NCBI GenBank assembly: GCA_964200185.2
Contig: CAXNAD020000060.1
Location: forward strand, 1 to 33,633
DNA from: Choristocarpus tenellus KU-1152
Lineage: Eukaryota > Phaeophyceae
Length of the DNA stretch: 33,633 nucleotides
Direction of reading: 5' to 3'
Each line of letters begins with the position of its first letter. The first letter of the stretch is position 1. The position numbers and the translations under genes were made by a program. Of this stretch, positions 1 through 13,200 are shown piece by piece. The notes under the pieces were generated by a model. It worked only from the letters and a program-made list of their open reading frames with translations, did no database searches and had not been told where the DNA came from.

Positions 1-589
1 CTTTTTCTTTTTTTCCCCCAATTTGGCACCCCGGGGTGGACCCCCCCCCCCCCCCCCAAGATACTTTGGGTCTTCCTTTGAATTGACCAAGGGATACCCT
101 ACGTCACTTTACCAGATAATCTCTGACTCTACAAAGCATGTCACTAGGTTCATCAGCCCTGAATTCACTGGTGCTTCATTGCACTATGACACCCCTTCAT
201 TACAATCAACCTGTCACCATACAAGAGCACAATTAATTCAATCCCAGGTTTCCACGCGATGGTACTAATGAATTGAGGAGATCAGTCAGATTTCAATGAG
301 TACAGACCGATAAAGGAATCCAGCGGAGGAAATTGCCTCCATATGCTCCTCCAAGTAATGGAATCACTGAGACATCAAGCTGCCAATGCAGGGAGGTAGG
401 GGTCAGATAGTTAAGACAGGACTTGGGGAGGAGTTCTGTTTTTTTGCAGGGGCTGACATTGCCTAAAAGGTCTGGAGGAATGTGGGATGAGTATATTCAG
501 GGAGAGACTCCTCACGAGAGGAAAATGTTTCAACTATGACAAATGATGAAGTGGATGTTTTGCTCAATCAAGATCAAGCACTTGTTTGA

Positions 590-1020
590 TACATCCTGAC
601 CCTGATTGGGTGACCAATGCTGAAGCATGGAGGAGTGTGACATTATACCTCCTCCTATCATGGGGCACCAATCGTATGGAGCTAGAAACTACAAAGGGTA
701 GTAACCTTACCCAACTCAGACCCTGAGAGGACAACTACGATTCAGGGTATATGTCATGCGATTTTAATTCGTGGCATTCTTAAGAAGAACAGTTTTTTGC
801 AGGATACAACGCCTTGGTATGAGGATATCTATGGGGCCCTACTGGCAACAACTTCTGAGGAGGTCAACAGTTGTCACACTAGACACATGGACATGAAGCT
901 GAAATGCACCAGAGAATATGTAGCATAGAAGTTTTTTGCGGTAATGTATGTGGTTACAACGAGACAGTTGGTGGACATACTAATAAGGCATCTTCACAAA
1001 GGCTCAATTTCTGTTTTTTG
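590..1020 (+). mobile_element. Copia-type LTR retrotransposon remnant (RNase H end of pol)
   Basis: Translation across two frames gives the typical C-terminal part of a Copia polyprotein. A DPDWVTNAEAWRSVT stretch at about 600-650 matches the 'DADWAGD..TRRST' block. A frame shift follows, then VTLPNSDPE and GICHAILIRGILKK (about 695-790), YEDIYGALLATTSEE (about 818-865), and TRHMDMKLKCTREYV followed by TTRQLVDIL (about 880-985), the equivalent of 'H.D...H..RE...' and 'T..QLADI.TK'. At least one frameshift and one stop (TAG near 926) break the reading frame, so this is a dead fragment. No long terminal repeats or integrase could be recognised nearby. Family assignment is by motif pattern; age and completeness are inferred. 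Confidence 0.75.
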
Positions 1021-1703
1021 TTGAAGTTCTTTCCTGTTGAAAGTGAGCATTTCACACAGTGAGCCTCCACACTTACGTACAAAATTAATATGGAACTTAC
1101 ACATGTATCTATTGGTAGATAACTAGAAGAAACGTTGTAATATTCATATATGGAGTTTGTTAGTGATCTGGAAGGATTGGTATCCTAGAAGTTTATTATG
1201 TTGTACAAGTGTTTGCTCTCTTCTAGAACTATACCAACAGATTCTCTATACACTTAAAACAATGAATCACTCTTTAGCATTCCAACAATCTTAGTCACCT
1301 TGGTATGTTACACTGTGTAAGGGGCATCAAGTGAGACTCAGGATAGTCTCTTTTTTCTCCTTTCGTGTAAATAGCAAATACACTGACAGACTCCACAAGG
1401 GCCCACGGTCACAAGGAAGACATCACAAATGCGTGGCTCTAGGATGTACATAGAAGGAGTTCGCTCCTGTCATGATCTTGAAGCGTCATAAATGGTCCCT
1501 AGGACATCATATCTCTGTGCTTAGCGTTTCAGCGGAGAGGCATCGAAGAGTTAGGCTATTTTTATATTCCTGGCAGCATGAAAATATCCTTCTTTGGTGC
1601 AAACAGAGCGAAAAAGGCGAGGTGTCTGTTTATATCAGATTTTCTACCCTTTCTCCTAATAATATAGTGGTACCAGTAACTAACTTCCTCTGGGGTTGTT
1701 TTG

Positions 1704-1997
1704 TCACAACTTTCGATGTAGACACCGGATTGAGAAAATAAATAGCATATTCGTGATGCCCTGTTCACAAGGCCCTCCAGAGTACGGGCTTCGTTTTTTC
1801 CACCATTTTTTTTTACTTTTTATGAAGACAGAGGGCTCATATTGGGTGATGGACTCGCCGCTCTCTTCCTGCTTTCCTGAGGCAGCAGAGACTACAGAGC
1901 AGTGCTCCGACGTGGTTGAAGATCCAACCACGTTTGTGTGTGGTAATGCTTTCCATGCATCTTCTCTCAGCGTCAGTGTTGCGGCCGCGTGATCCAT
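1704..1997 (-). CDS. Possible 5' coding exon of an unknown minus-strand gene
   Basis: An ATG at 1997-1995 (minus) opens a 97-codon frame starting MDHAAATLTLREDAWKAL, rich in Ser, Glu and Thr, then a basic patch (KSKKKWWKKRSPYS). It lies just downstream (in minus orientation) of the CpG-richer stretch at about 2000-2420, which could be its promoter. No domain is recognised. A second minus-strand frame (1768-1562) overlaps its 3' end and also reads like protein, but I found no splice pair joining the two. This could equally be a chance open frame. Confidence 0.22.
   Translation of the reverse strand: MDHAAATLTLREDAWKALPHTNVVGSSTTSEHCSVVSAASGKQEESGESITQYEPSVFIKSKKKWWKKRSPYSGGPCEQGITNMLFIFSIRCLHRKL
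1912..1931. repeat. Short perfect inverted repeat
   Basis: GTGGTTG and its exact complement CAACCAC flank a 6-base AAGATC loop, giving a 7-bp stem. It lies in the CpG-richer stretch and inside the possible minus-strand exon. Function unknown; it could be chance. Confidence 0.4.
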
Positions 1998-4011
1998 TCC
2001 ACGATTTGATGACGCTGCTGCGCTACACTAATTGCACTTTCTCGTCAACTTCGCACCAAGTGTCACACGGTACTTGCTTTTCTGTCGCCTCTCGATAGAG
2101 AAGGTGCCGAGGGTAGATCCAGGCGGTAGAGTGGCCTCGGCGGCTCTCCTTGTTTCACTGTCGTGGTTCATGTTGCTGTGTGGGCCTCTTGTGTGTGTGC
2201 TCACAAAAATTCTACAAATAATGGCGCTAATCTTCTTTCTTTATTTAGGTATCGCTACACGCGCCAAACTCTGGCGACGGACGACCTATTCTGCATCAGT
2301 TTTTTGCGGGAAGTTCAGCCAACAAATTTATTCTTGTCCGTTTTGAAGTCGCGACCATCAAAATTGCGCTGGAGATGTTCCCCCGTGGTTTTGACATTAT
2401 TTGATCGGGACATGGCTTCCCTTCCCCGAAGTTAGGACATTCATGGATGCAAATCTTCAAAAGTTCTTGACGTAAGGTTCATTTGATGTATATTGTTGTA
2501 TAATTCTTGTGGCGATACGGTGAAAAAAAACATTGCCACAGAGGGCAAAGCTACTGGTACCACCTTAGTAACCACACAAATATCCAATTCTCAGAAAAAT
2601 GATAGTACTGAAGGGCACACGTTATTGCTACCCTTTCCCCCTCCCTGGTAATTTGGAACCCAGTAGTAAGTGTACCATACGATTAAAAAAAGTTGAAAAC
2701 AAAAACGAATGCTCATGACAGATACACATAAAACCTAGTATAAGCAATACATTTTGTAATACAAACACAACCATACATTTCGTTGCAGGGTGGTTGACTG
2801 AGTGAGCAACCCTTTGTGAGGACTTTTGGTTGGCTAATATCATCATTATCATCCAGTTGACTATAATTATGATGCTGCCCTTGACTTCATTATCTCTATT
2901 TCCAACACCAAAGTCCTCGATTAACAGCAAGGGTAAAGTCAATCCTATACACTACATAATGGAGGGGGCAAACAAAGCGTAAGATCCTCACCTACCAACC
3001 TGTCTGTGTCTTCCTGCAATAGGGTGCAAGTATCCAATATGAAAATAGTGTTCAAGAGGGCACATGACACTGACTCTTTAAAATGGGCAGCAAATCCTCA
3101 CAGCATCCGTCGTCCATGTTTACCCCACAGAAGTGGTGTGATGTTGGTCGTAGGAGGCATGAGAGCTGTTTACCAAGGATAACACCCCAAATTACAAATG
3201 TCAAAATGAAATAAAGCTCTGCCTTGTATGTTGCTTTCTTGTTCCCTCCAGAACAGCACAACATGAAAAGCATCAGTGGGTACAAATATATTTTGGAGTG
3301 TTTGATACCTAGGTATTTAACACCATTGAGAAAAACCATGTGTATACGGACACTAAAATCATATCCTTCCACAGGATGAAGCAGAGTTGGTTAGTGGTAA
3401 CCATTGGATTACTCGTGACTGTTGGACATTCAATGCCAACAATCCGTCAAGCATGAATCTAGAACGGGTCAAAATGGAGAGGCCTTCCACACGGTATTTG
3501 ATGGATGAACCTGAGTCTCAAATTAGGACAAATTGATACATGTATCTACTGAAATATGACTTCATCCCTCCATCATTTGAAACAGCTTTTTCTTAGAGAG
3601 TGAACACATACATGTACACATTTACACCGTTGCGATTAATAATGCTATCCCCATATTATACACTTGAGCGTGTATAGTATAATTTGTAATAGAAGAGACA
3701 GGTCTATAAAATCATGATGATTACCCATATTTGCTCTTCACAGTCAAAACCCTTCACCAACATACTCTTCAACACATGAATGAGCAATGTCAAATAGCCT
3801 GTCTGAGATACTACAGGAGATCATGCCTCAGGATATGAGCAAAGAGGGCAAAAATAATACAATAGGAAAGCAAGTCGTTTTACCCTTCTAAAAATTGCTA
3901 CACATATTATAGGACATTTTTTGAGTTGTGTTGGAAAAGTTTCAAATAATAGAGAAATGAACGCTCAAAAAAATCAAATTTGGAACTTCATCTACATGAA
4001 TAAGATTGGAT

Positions 4012-4019
4012 TATAAAAG
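4012..4019 (+). promoter_or_regulatory. Candidate TATA box of the TPS-TPP gene
   Basis: TATAAAAG lies 214 bp upstream of the chosen ATG (4233). If used, transcription would start around 4040-4050 and leave a 5' UTR of roughly 190 bases. The region is AT-rich, so a chance match is quite possible. Confidence 0.3.
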
Positions 4020-4232
4020 AAAGACTACAATAGATATACCCACCCAACTCAACAAACATAACCTCCATCCAAGAAAGAACGGTCACTCGTATTGATCAAA
4101 CATTTACCGATTTATTTCTAACCTAAAGTTATTTCGGTTCACAGAACTAGTTGGGAAGAAATATTTTAGTTTGTTCGTGTGTGGGAGTGTAAAGTACACA
4201 GACTCTTGGCATCGAGAGTTTGGAGATTGATC

Positions 4233-7200
4233 ATGGCGGAGGCTCCAACTGCTGCTAGACACAGAAGTAGTAGCTTTGAGAGTGATGATGAAAGAGAACT
4301 GGGAGCAGATGACCTAAGCTCCGTGGCAGAAGAGATGGACATGGAGCACCAGCTTTTGGGCCAACTACAAGATCTACATGAGAGATTGGCTGATGTCCGA
4401 AAGGAGGTCAGCTGGTGGTTATCACCGGCCTGATTTATCTCTCATCCCGTGTTGCTGTGTTGTCTCGACGCAATGGGTCCGAATTTTCGTCGTGTGAGCT
4501 AATACCGACCGCGAAATTTCCACTCCTTGCAGCGTTCAGGATATACTGTGCAAAGGTATCCACCTGGCGAGATGGTGGTATTGCTCAGAGGAAAATCCAT
4601 GTGCTTGAACGTTGAATGGAGGTTCCCGTAGAACAGACAGAGCAAGAGCTAGCTCAAGGACCGATGAGGAAAACCACCTCGAATAACTATTGCCCACACC
4701 TAGTGCCCCTATTATTGCAATTGCAGGCAAAGGTGAAGCACCCCAGTGGCACCAAGATTGTAGAAGAGCACAACAAGCTTATAATTTGTGCAGTCCGCAA
4801 GCCGCTCAAGCTCAGCAAGTCGGTGGATGGGGACAGCTGGGTAAGCCAAATACGAGTCGTTAATAATTATTAGAGTGCCTTTGTTATGTTGGACATCTAA
4901 TCTGACTCGAGATAAGAGTGAAAATCTTCTACTCTGCTCCATGCAGTAATGCTCTTCCTCTGTGATGTTTCACCGCTGTGGAAACCCTTGATACTTTCTT
5001 CTCCAGGTATACGAGGAGAGCATGGGAGGATTCAAGAGTGCCATTGATTCCCTGATTGGCAGTAACAGGTGTGGGGTCCAATCACTTTAATTATTTGTAC
5101 AATGGTAAGGAAGATGCTGTAATACTAGATTCAGTTGTGCGATCTAAGGAGCGGGTTGAGTAAAGTTTTGGCCAAAGTCATAAAGTCATGTAAACTCTGT
5201 ACAACTACTGTGTTGTGCTTGCCTTCTCTTCATAGAATTCATAACTTCAACTGTTAAGAGTTGGTTTGATTCTTTCCTATCATGTTCCAGGGTTCGTTGG
5301 GTGAGCTGGCTTGGAGGAGTGGTGGATGCAGGTAGTCGAGCAGGAGTGCGTAAGAAGCTAGAGGAGAAGTACAACTGCACTCCTGTGTTTCTAACCCAGG
5401 AGGTGAGTGGCAGCTTCATGTGTCCAGGATAGCAATATTTTCCTGGTTCACATACCTTGTGACTCTCTCTATTATGTGTTACATCCTCTCAACATGTCTT
5501 TTGATTATGCTATTGCGCCTTAGGTGGAAGACTTATACTATCATCAATTCAGTCAGGGTGTGCTGTGGCCTCTTTTTCATTGCATTCCTACAAATTTCAA
5601 TGAGGGCCTTCTCGACAACTTTCCTGCACAATATGAGGTGATGTCAAGGCTTGAAGGAGGTGTGAGACGGTTTCCATGCAGATTAACATTGATTGTTTGT
5701 GTGCTTGGTGCACCACTATCCTTCCAAGCTTTCATGAGGTAGGCCGAATTGCTGTACCTATACTTCTTACCTGGTGTGGTTATATCTAACCAACTGGTAT
5801 TTCCTCATAATCATAATTCCTCACATAGGCTAACATGATTGACTTGCCTTGATTTGTTTACAGGCATACGCTCATGCCAATAAGCTCTTCCTTGAGGCAA
5901 TTGCTGGAATGTACGAGGAAGGGGATATTGTCCTGGTCCACGACTATGACCTCATGTTACTTCCAGCTTTGCTAAGGAAGAGGTTTCCTGATGTTACCTG
6001 TGGCTTCTTCTTGCACTGTCCATTCCCATCCACAGGTTAGGAATTAAGAGTGACTAGTGTGAGATCCATGTTAGACACTTGTAGCTCATGATTATTTATG
6101 CCCCAAAAGAAGTTCAACGAAGTTGCAGGGCCTCAAAAGAGTGCACATAAGAGACTTCAACAATCAATGCCATCAATTCCTGTGGTGAAGTCACTCGTCT
6201 GGGCACTGGGAACTTGTTTATGGTTGGGTTGCATGTATATGTTTATGTGTCCAAGAATACTGAGAGGATGTAACTCAATGATCACCACTTACAGCATGCA
6301 TGAGCCGGTGATGAGTCAACTGTGGTTTGCTCCTCAGTGTTTTTTTTGGGTTTGGTTACATGTACCAGTCTACGAGGGAATTGGATCCAAAGCTATTTGC
6401 TCAACAAAAACTAGCAGAGTCAGGACCACATGAAGTTTAGCAACAAGTGGCCCTGAAAGTGGTCTCTGGTCAAAGTGTGCCAAGATGGTATATTCGACAC
6501 AGTATGGCAAATACCCAAGGCAGAAATCTCCACAGGCAAAACCTGTAAATATCATTAGTGGAATAGAGGAATCTGATTTGTTCATGACCAGTAATAGCTT
6601 AAATGCAACTAGTACATGTATGCTGTTCAGGGTGCTACCGTAAAACCTGTGTGCGTTTTTGGGTTGTGGTTGAGTCCACTGGGATTCCTTGACAGTATCA
6701 ATATCATCCCAAAAAATGGACTTAGACAGCCCCGCACTCCATCCTCTGCTTTCTTTCCTATCCCAGAATTCTATCGCATGCTTCCAGTGCGACAAGTGCT
6801 CTTGGAAGGTATCCTTGGAGCTGACCTGGTGTCTTTCAACCACTTTGATTATGTGAGGCACTTCCTAAACTCTTGCACACGGTGAGAGAAATTTAGGTAC
6901 TCAATTCTTACGCATCTTGAGTGCTCATGTGGAAAGAGTTTAGATTCTAGAGGATGTAGTACCGATGTCTCTGAGGGACTAAACTATTACTTCCAAATTT
7001 CACCCTGATATCTTGCCTTGTTGATGCTTTGGTGTGCAGCATCCTGGGTCTGGAGTCATACCCGAGTCGGGTTGAATACAATGGGCGTCTAATCACTGTT
7101 AGCATCTGCCCAATGGGCATCAATCCTGAGGCTTTTGAGATGACATCTGATATCATGTGAGCATGAGAAACCAACAGTGTTGTGTGTAACACTGAAATCA

Positions 7201-10200
7201 TACGAATTGTGGCGTGAGTGTTTTGAGTGCCTTTATGAGTGAGAGTCCTGGTTTGTTATGTGCATGGCTAGTGTACTCTGATTTTTTTCTTCTTATTTGT
7301 GTACATGTTATAGCCTTCCACATGATTGTGCATATATTCGTTCTTATTGCATGCCAATCTTTTGTGCGTAATTGTGTTGACACTGAGTTGGAACTTGAAG
7401 CTAGTTATCTCTCCCTTGAGAGCATGTTGATTTCACACATCTATGACAGGTCATACATGGACCACCTTCGTCAGGGGTACAGCTTTGAGGATCGCAAGGT
7501 GCTAGTGAGCATTGATAGGCTGGACCTTAGCAAGGTTAGTGAAGAATGTGCAATGTGGGATGTTACTTTGCAAATTGTAGCGCTTGTGCCAACAAATCTT
7601 CCCTTGTGGGTTGCCTGCAATAGTTCAGGCAAGTTATGTTTGCTGTGTATGTATGTTTTGCTGTTTTTATGACTACATGGCTTCTTGATGTCATTTCACT
7701 TTCCACAGGGTATTCCACTCAAGCTTCTTGCTGTTGAGAGCCTTTTGGAGAAGTATCCGACCTTGAGGGGAAAGGTTGTTATGTTTGTTGTTGTTCGAGA
7801 TGATGGACGCAGGGGTGACAGGTAAGTCTCAGCAACATACAAGAGCGCTGTGCCAACTCAATCTTTCTTGTTTTATAACAAGTTTTATAACAAGTCTTTG
7901 GTTGACACATTTTTGTTTTTTAACAGGGATCTGCGCAAGGCCGTGGATGGACTAGTAGGTCGTGTCAATGGTAAATATGGAAAAACAGACTACTGCCCAG
8001 TGCACTACATCAAAAAGAAACTATTGCATAGGTGAGAAAGTTGGTGTGATGCTCACCTGATTTGAAAGTCTTGCGCAAAAGTGAATCTGATAATGTTAAG
8101 ACCATTTTACCAAAAAATATAAATGCTTTGTGGATGTATCTAGCTTGACATTGACTGTATGTTGGAACTGTAATTGTTGGAGAAGTGAGTTGATGGCTCT
8201 GATTTTTTCTCCTTTTCCACCTCTGTCAATGATAGATCACTAATTAAAAGAACATTAAGTGATTAAGTTTATACCATACTTGAAATTCAGGCATATATAT
8301 TAGTGTTTTTTACTACTCGTAATGCCTTCAAATTTAAATATTTTACTCTGTGGACAACATAATATTTGATACCAGCATTACCCAAGACTATGGTATCATA
8401 TTTGACTTAATGCAGGTGCTATTCATTACACTGTTTAAGTCAGTTTGCTCTGTAACATGTGTTGTCTGATCAACATTCAGGGGTCAGTGCTCTACGCTGT
8501 CAATTTGATCTGTAAAGTTCATTACACGTGATACCTTTTGCTTGGCAACATCTGTTGTCCGTAGCAACGCTTGTGGTCATTGACTCTACATCATCCGTTG
8601 TCCAGACAATACTACATTGTGTTTAATTCTGAGATGTTGATGTTTTACGCGAGTGTTGTGTTGCCTTAAGCGTATGTTTCTTTTGGGGGCTTTTCATCAA
8701 CTAGGCAGGTCTGGGCCATGGCATGGGGTTGGCCTCCACCCCAACTTTGTTGAAATAGCTGGTCATGTACTGAACCAGTTAGAATATATTGGAACTGGAC
8801 CAACCCGTGTCCTAACCAGTTCAAACAGTCGATGGTAGTGAATTGCCCAATCAGAATCATATGGTCAATGGTCTGACCAGCAAGATATGTGGCGCACTGC
8901 CCAGCCTGGTCAAAACATGCCAAATCGAGTGACCCACTATAAACATGCTATACTGCATATCTATCATACAGCATATATATATTTGAGTGCAATATACTCT
9001 GATGTAATACTACATACATAATGAAGATTTTGAAGGGTTTTTTTATTAAGCAGCCCTTGCAAACCTATTAGGTGCCCCTCATGTATGTACACAGTAAAGC
9101 CCAGTGAATTTTGTCCTTCCATCTCTCTATGTGTTGCCAGTGCCAGCTCTTGTCCTCGTTCATCCTCTACTGCTTGCAGTTGCATGAATTACTCTTCCCA
9201 AAAATAAATATAGAATCCTGTGAAATAGCACTCCATGGATTGGGCTTGCTTGAACCGATTCTAGCTTATCACTGTTAGTGACTCTCCTCCATCTTCCATA
9301 TCTGTTAACCATTTTCACCTCATGCGATGTCACAGTTACCAGCTCTCGTTACTAATAGCACTTGTTTACTTCAATGATTTGCAGACAAATCACATGCAGA
9401 CTGTACTAACCAACTGTGGACTGGACCATCTTCATTTTCCCAATCTGATGAAAAGTCACAAATATTGTTACATTATCCAGTATTTGGGTTCAAAGATTCG
9501 ATTTTGGAGTGTTAAATGTTGTCTTTAATTGCAAGGTTGGGATATTATGGACTCTACTGCAACTACGATGTATGATGTGGGGGGTGTCCCCCAATACTGT
9601 GCTTTTGATGAGATAAGGTTGATGAAAGATCAGCTATCTTGTGGATTGGATAGATAAATGACATATATTGGGATTTCTTTCGTTAACATAGCACCATCCC
9701 ATACAGCTGATTTGTGGTTGAGTAGCTTTGAAGGCTTTTCCCTTCATGAATTCTATGGGTTTGAAACCCCACCAATGCAAGACCTCTTTTCTTGGAAATC
9801 TGGTTTAGATTATCCAAAATCCAGTTGGTAACCACTACAGATTTTACACCTGTATTATCCTATCTCTCGTTAAACAACCAAAACCCTGGACCAAGAACAG
9901 TTGCAAGGCTTTATTGCTGAGTGAGACTGAAGTGTGTCTATCACGAGATTTGAGGGAGGTGGAGATAAGTCCAATCGCTGAACCCAATACATGAGTAGGG
10001 AGGCATGAACGGAGGCAGTGCAATAAGTTGTGGTGTACCAGTTATTTACTGTAGGTCTATGTGAGTACAACAGTGTGTAGTGCCTCTGGCACAGGTTGGG
10101 AAAGTTCCTGGACTAAGTTAAGATGATAATTTGTTATATTCCCACACACCAACCATTTTTCAAAGGCAGAGAAAGTTTTTCAAATCGTACTGAGTGCCTC

Positions 10201-13200
10201 CAGTTAACCCCCTCTCTTTTTTTTGCCTCTGGTCAACTCATTCCAATTACAAGTCGAATAGAAACATGTGAAGGCTAAAAACTGATGTGTGCTCAGAGGA
10301 TAGGATAAGTAGTGCAAGGGTTGAAAATGAAAAGCTAAAGACAAATGTCAACAATACCTCAATCATCTCTTGATTTGCTGAAGGCAGAAAAAGTTCGCCT
10401 TGCCACAGCAACCTGCCTTTTTTTTGGAAGATGATAAATTTGAGCAGCACCATCTTCCAGGAACAATTGTAACTGCAAAACATTAAGTACCTTTTTGGCT
10501 GTGCATAGGGCATGGGCATCTTGTTGCAATTTGTACAAGTAGGGTGTCTACTTCAAATTGAAAATATCCTGTACTCATGATGTAATTGATACTCAAAGGT
10601 GTCTGACATCCAATATTTGAAATCTTGTTACACTGTACACATGATACCGTAATGGGAGGCATAAAAGTTGCTACTGTGGATCCTCAGCCGCAACACATCA
10701 TGCAATATGGTTCAATTTTTCAACCTACCTGCGCTGTTTCCATTGACAGGGAAATGGTGGCACTGTGGGCATTGGCAGATGTAGCCCTTGTAACTAGCTT
10801 GCGGGAGGGAGTCAACCTTGGTGCCATGGAATTCATTGCATGCCAGCAGGAGGCTCGACAGGGGGTTCTAGTTTACAGGTATATATGATGAAAAGTATTT
10901 CAGATATTTGAATCTTGCTTTGTATCAGCCAGAAGTCTTGCACCAACTTCATGACAATCCAGAGAACTGCAAGTAGTCATTTTATAGCCACGAAACCATG
11001 TACATCATTCTTATAATAGATAATATCTACACTCGCCCTCCTTACCCTCCTTACCGTCCTTACTTTGTTTCACTGCACCTTGCGGTTCTGTAGTGAATTT
11101 GCTGGCTGCGCTACATCATTCAAGGGGGCGATGTTGGTTAATCCTTACGATCCTGACAAGGTCGCAGAGACAATTAATACAGCGCTCACAATGCCGGTAT
11201 GTGGTGTGTGGTGTATCATTTATTTCTTGATGGAAAACAAAGGGAGAGATCTGCATTGTGTTAATGAATATGTGAAGTTTCTCATCAAGTTGGATCTCAA
11301 CATCTCTAGTTCAGTGTAGCTTGTGGCGTGCCTGTTCATCTGTGCATGTTTGGCACTCCAATTTGTTGGTAAAGGATAGAAAGTTTTTAGTGTTCTTCAT
11401 TATTATCAGTCAGCAAATGATGGCACCACAAGTGCTTGAGGTAGGCAGTGTAGGTTTAACATCATTTTGAAAACACTGAATTTGTTTACAGGTAATGACA
11501 AAAAAGATCAGACACCACCAGCTGTCTAGCTATGTCAACCGCTACACAAGTGATCTCTGGGCAAAAAGGATTGTTTCCTCTTTGCAACAAGCAGGACAGA
11601 AGGCAAGGGAGTACAACCGATTGCAAAAGCTGGACACAGGCTATTTACAGGTGGACCAAGAAGATTTTGTAAATCAGCACTGGGAGAACTTGGTTTTTGT
11701 GTGTTGTTCACTCTGGAAGCTAAGATGTACGTGTTTTCTGTGTGCTCTTTGCCAACCAAGTAGTAATTTGAAATGTCTTGCAGCGGCAATTTATTAGTTA
11801 GACAGATTCAGCATTTTTAATTGTTAACTACCACATGCGAACCCAGATAAGAGAGTTGAGGGAAAATATGTCATTGATGTTGGCATGTCAAATCAATCAT
11901 ATTATCTAAACATGCAAGGAAAGGGTCAAATGATCCAATTTCAGATTTTTGTCTTAGCAGTCCTAGTTTGAGTGTTAGTATATGCTAAAGGTGGTTACAG
12001 GACCTTACTCCAATAAGGTCAATTTCTGTTAGTTTTGATTGTTACCTTGCTAACCCTAACCCTAACCATCTCCAGTCGTTTTATGGTCGAAGTCGACGAA
12101 GGCTGCTTGTCTTTGATTATGACGGGACGCTGGTGGCTCATCATTCTTTGGCACAGCTTTCTGCACCCCCTCCTGCTCTTCTTCATGTTCTTGAGTCACT
12201 GTGTGAGGTAAGATTGCCGTTGATGCATGTTAGGGTATGGAACATGGTCCATGTTCACAGAGTGCTTTAGTTCATCATGATTCATTGATTTGCATCCTTT
12301 AACTCTATCATTCCACCTGGACAAACACCTTGTCCTCCCACTTGTTTGCACAATAAGTGGTAGTACATGTTGTAAGGCCTTTGGTTGTGGTGACTGTTGA
12401 TCTTGATGCCTAAAATATGAAAGTTGTGTGTGAGAAAGACAATATAGTATTGTTTACCTGAGTGATGAGGCTTTGAATCCACACTGCCTCACTACAAAAT
12501 TGATTCCAATTACTTCAATTCCTCCCCAATATCCTGAGCAATCGCACAGGAGAAGATGTAGTGCCTTTTGTCCTGTTGTGAGTGCTTTGTTATGACAAGA
12601 TCACCAATTGACTGATTTTCTAAGAAAACTCCTGCCCTCAAGGAACTTCAACCCAGAAGTGGTCTTTTGTTGCAAAGTGAAGAGGAGTTGTTAAATCTTG
12701 TTAAATCACCCAAGTGCGCACTTTTGTGGGAACAGAGCAGATAATAGCCTGTATTTTTTTAGCCCACTTTCTAGACATTCAACACTAGTGAATACCCAAA
12801 ACATCTGTCTACATAGCCTCAGGTACAGCACTAGATAGTTGACTCATGGGACAAATGTAAATATACCAAAGAATAGAGAAGGGATTTGACCAAATCAAAA
12901 GGAAAGAAATCTAATTAGTGAAAACTTAAATGACTGCGAGCACTCTTCTCCTTGTTGCTTATTATCTCTTGATTTTTGTAAAAAATAGCATTTTTTTTTA
13001 ATGTTTACAACTATCTCTCACCTTGGAAAGTGCAACACTCAGTGCCAGCATTTCTGTAGCGTGTTTGACTATATTCTACCTATATTGTGTGTTTTATCCA
13101 TGAGAAAGAATTCGGTCATTTTGCTATACATCTGTTGTCAATTTGCTCCATAAGTCCGTATTGTCAGGGTAACAAGCTGAACCATTTCATTAGTAACTCC

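Larger units (their letters stand above)
1021..4011. other. Gene-poor upstream region
   Basis: About 3 kb with no gene I can support firmly. 1850-2420 is richer in CpG and G+C than the flanks and may be a promoter or first-exon region. From about 2500 to 4010 it is AT-rich with many stops in all frames. Two minus-strand open stretches (2942-2628 and 3372-3052) encode hydrophobic peptides without a recognisable family or convincing splice sites and are not called. Confidence 0.4.

Noticed and set aside
40-57. Poly-C run at the left end and similar run at about 33549-33562
   Set aside because: Homopolymers near the window edges; they may be natural or sequencing/assembly artefacts and carry no recognisable function.
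3052-3372. Minus-strand frame with hydrophobic segments and a VKYLGI string, considered as a LINE reverse transcriptase piece
   Set aside because: Only one short motif resembles reverse transcriptase and no other blocks lie nearby; too weak to call.
6098-6861. Open frames on both strands inside intron 6 of the TPS-TPP gene (6036-6766)
   Set aside because: They lie between exons that join perfectly (CATCCACAG to AATTCTATC), show no family features, and the minus-strand one also overlaps a coding exon.
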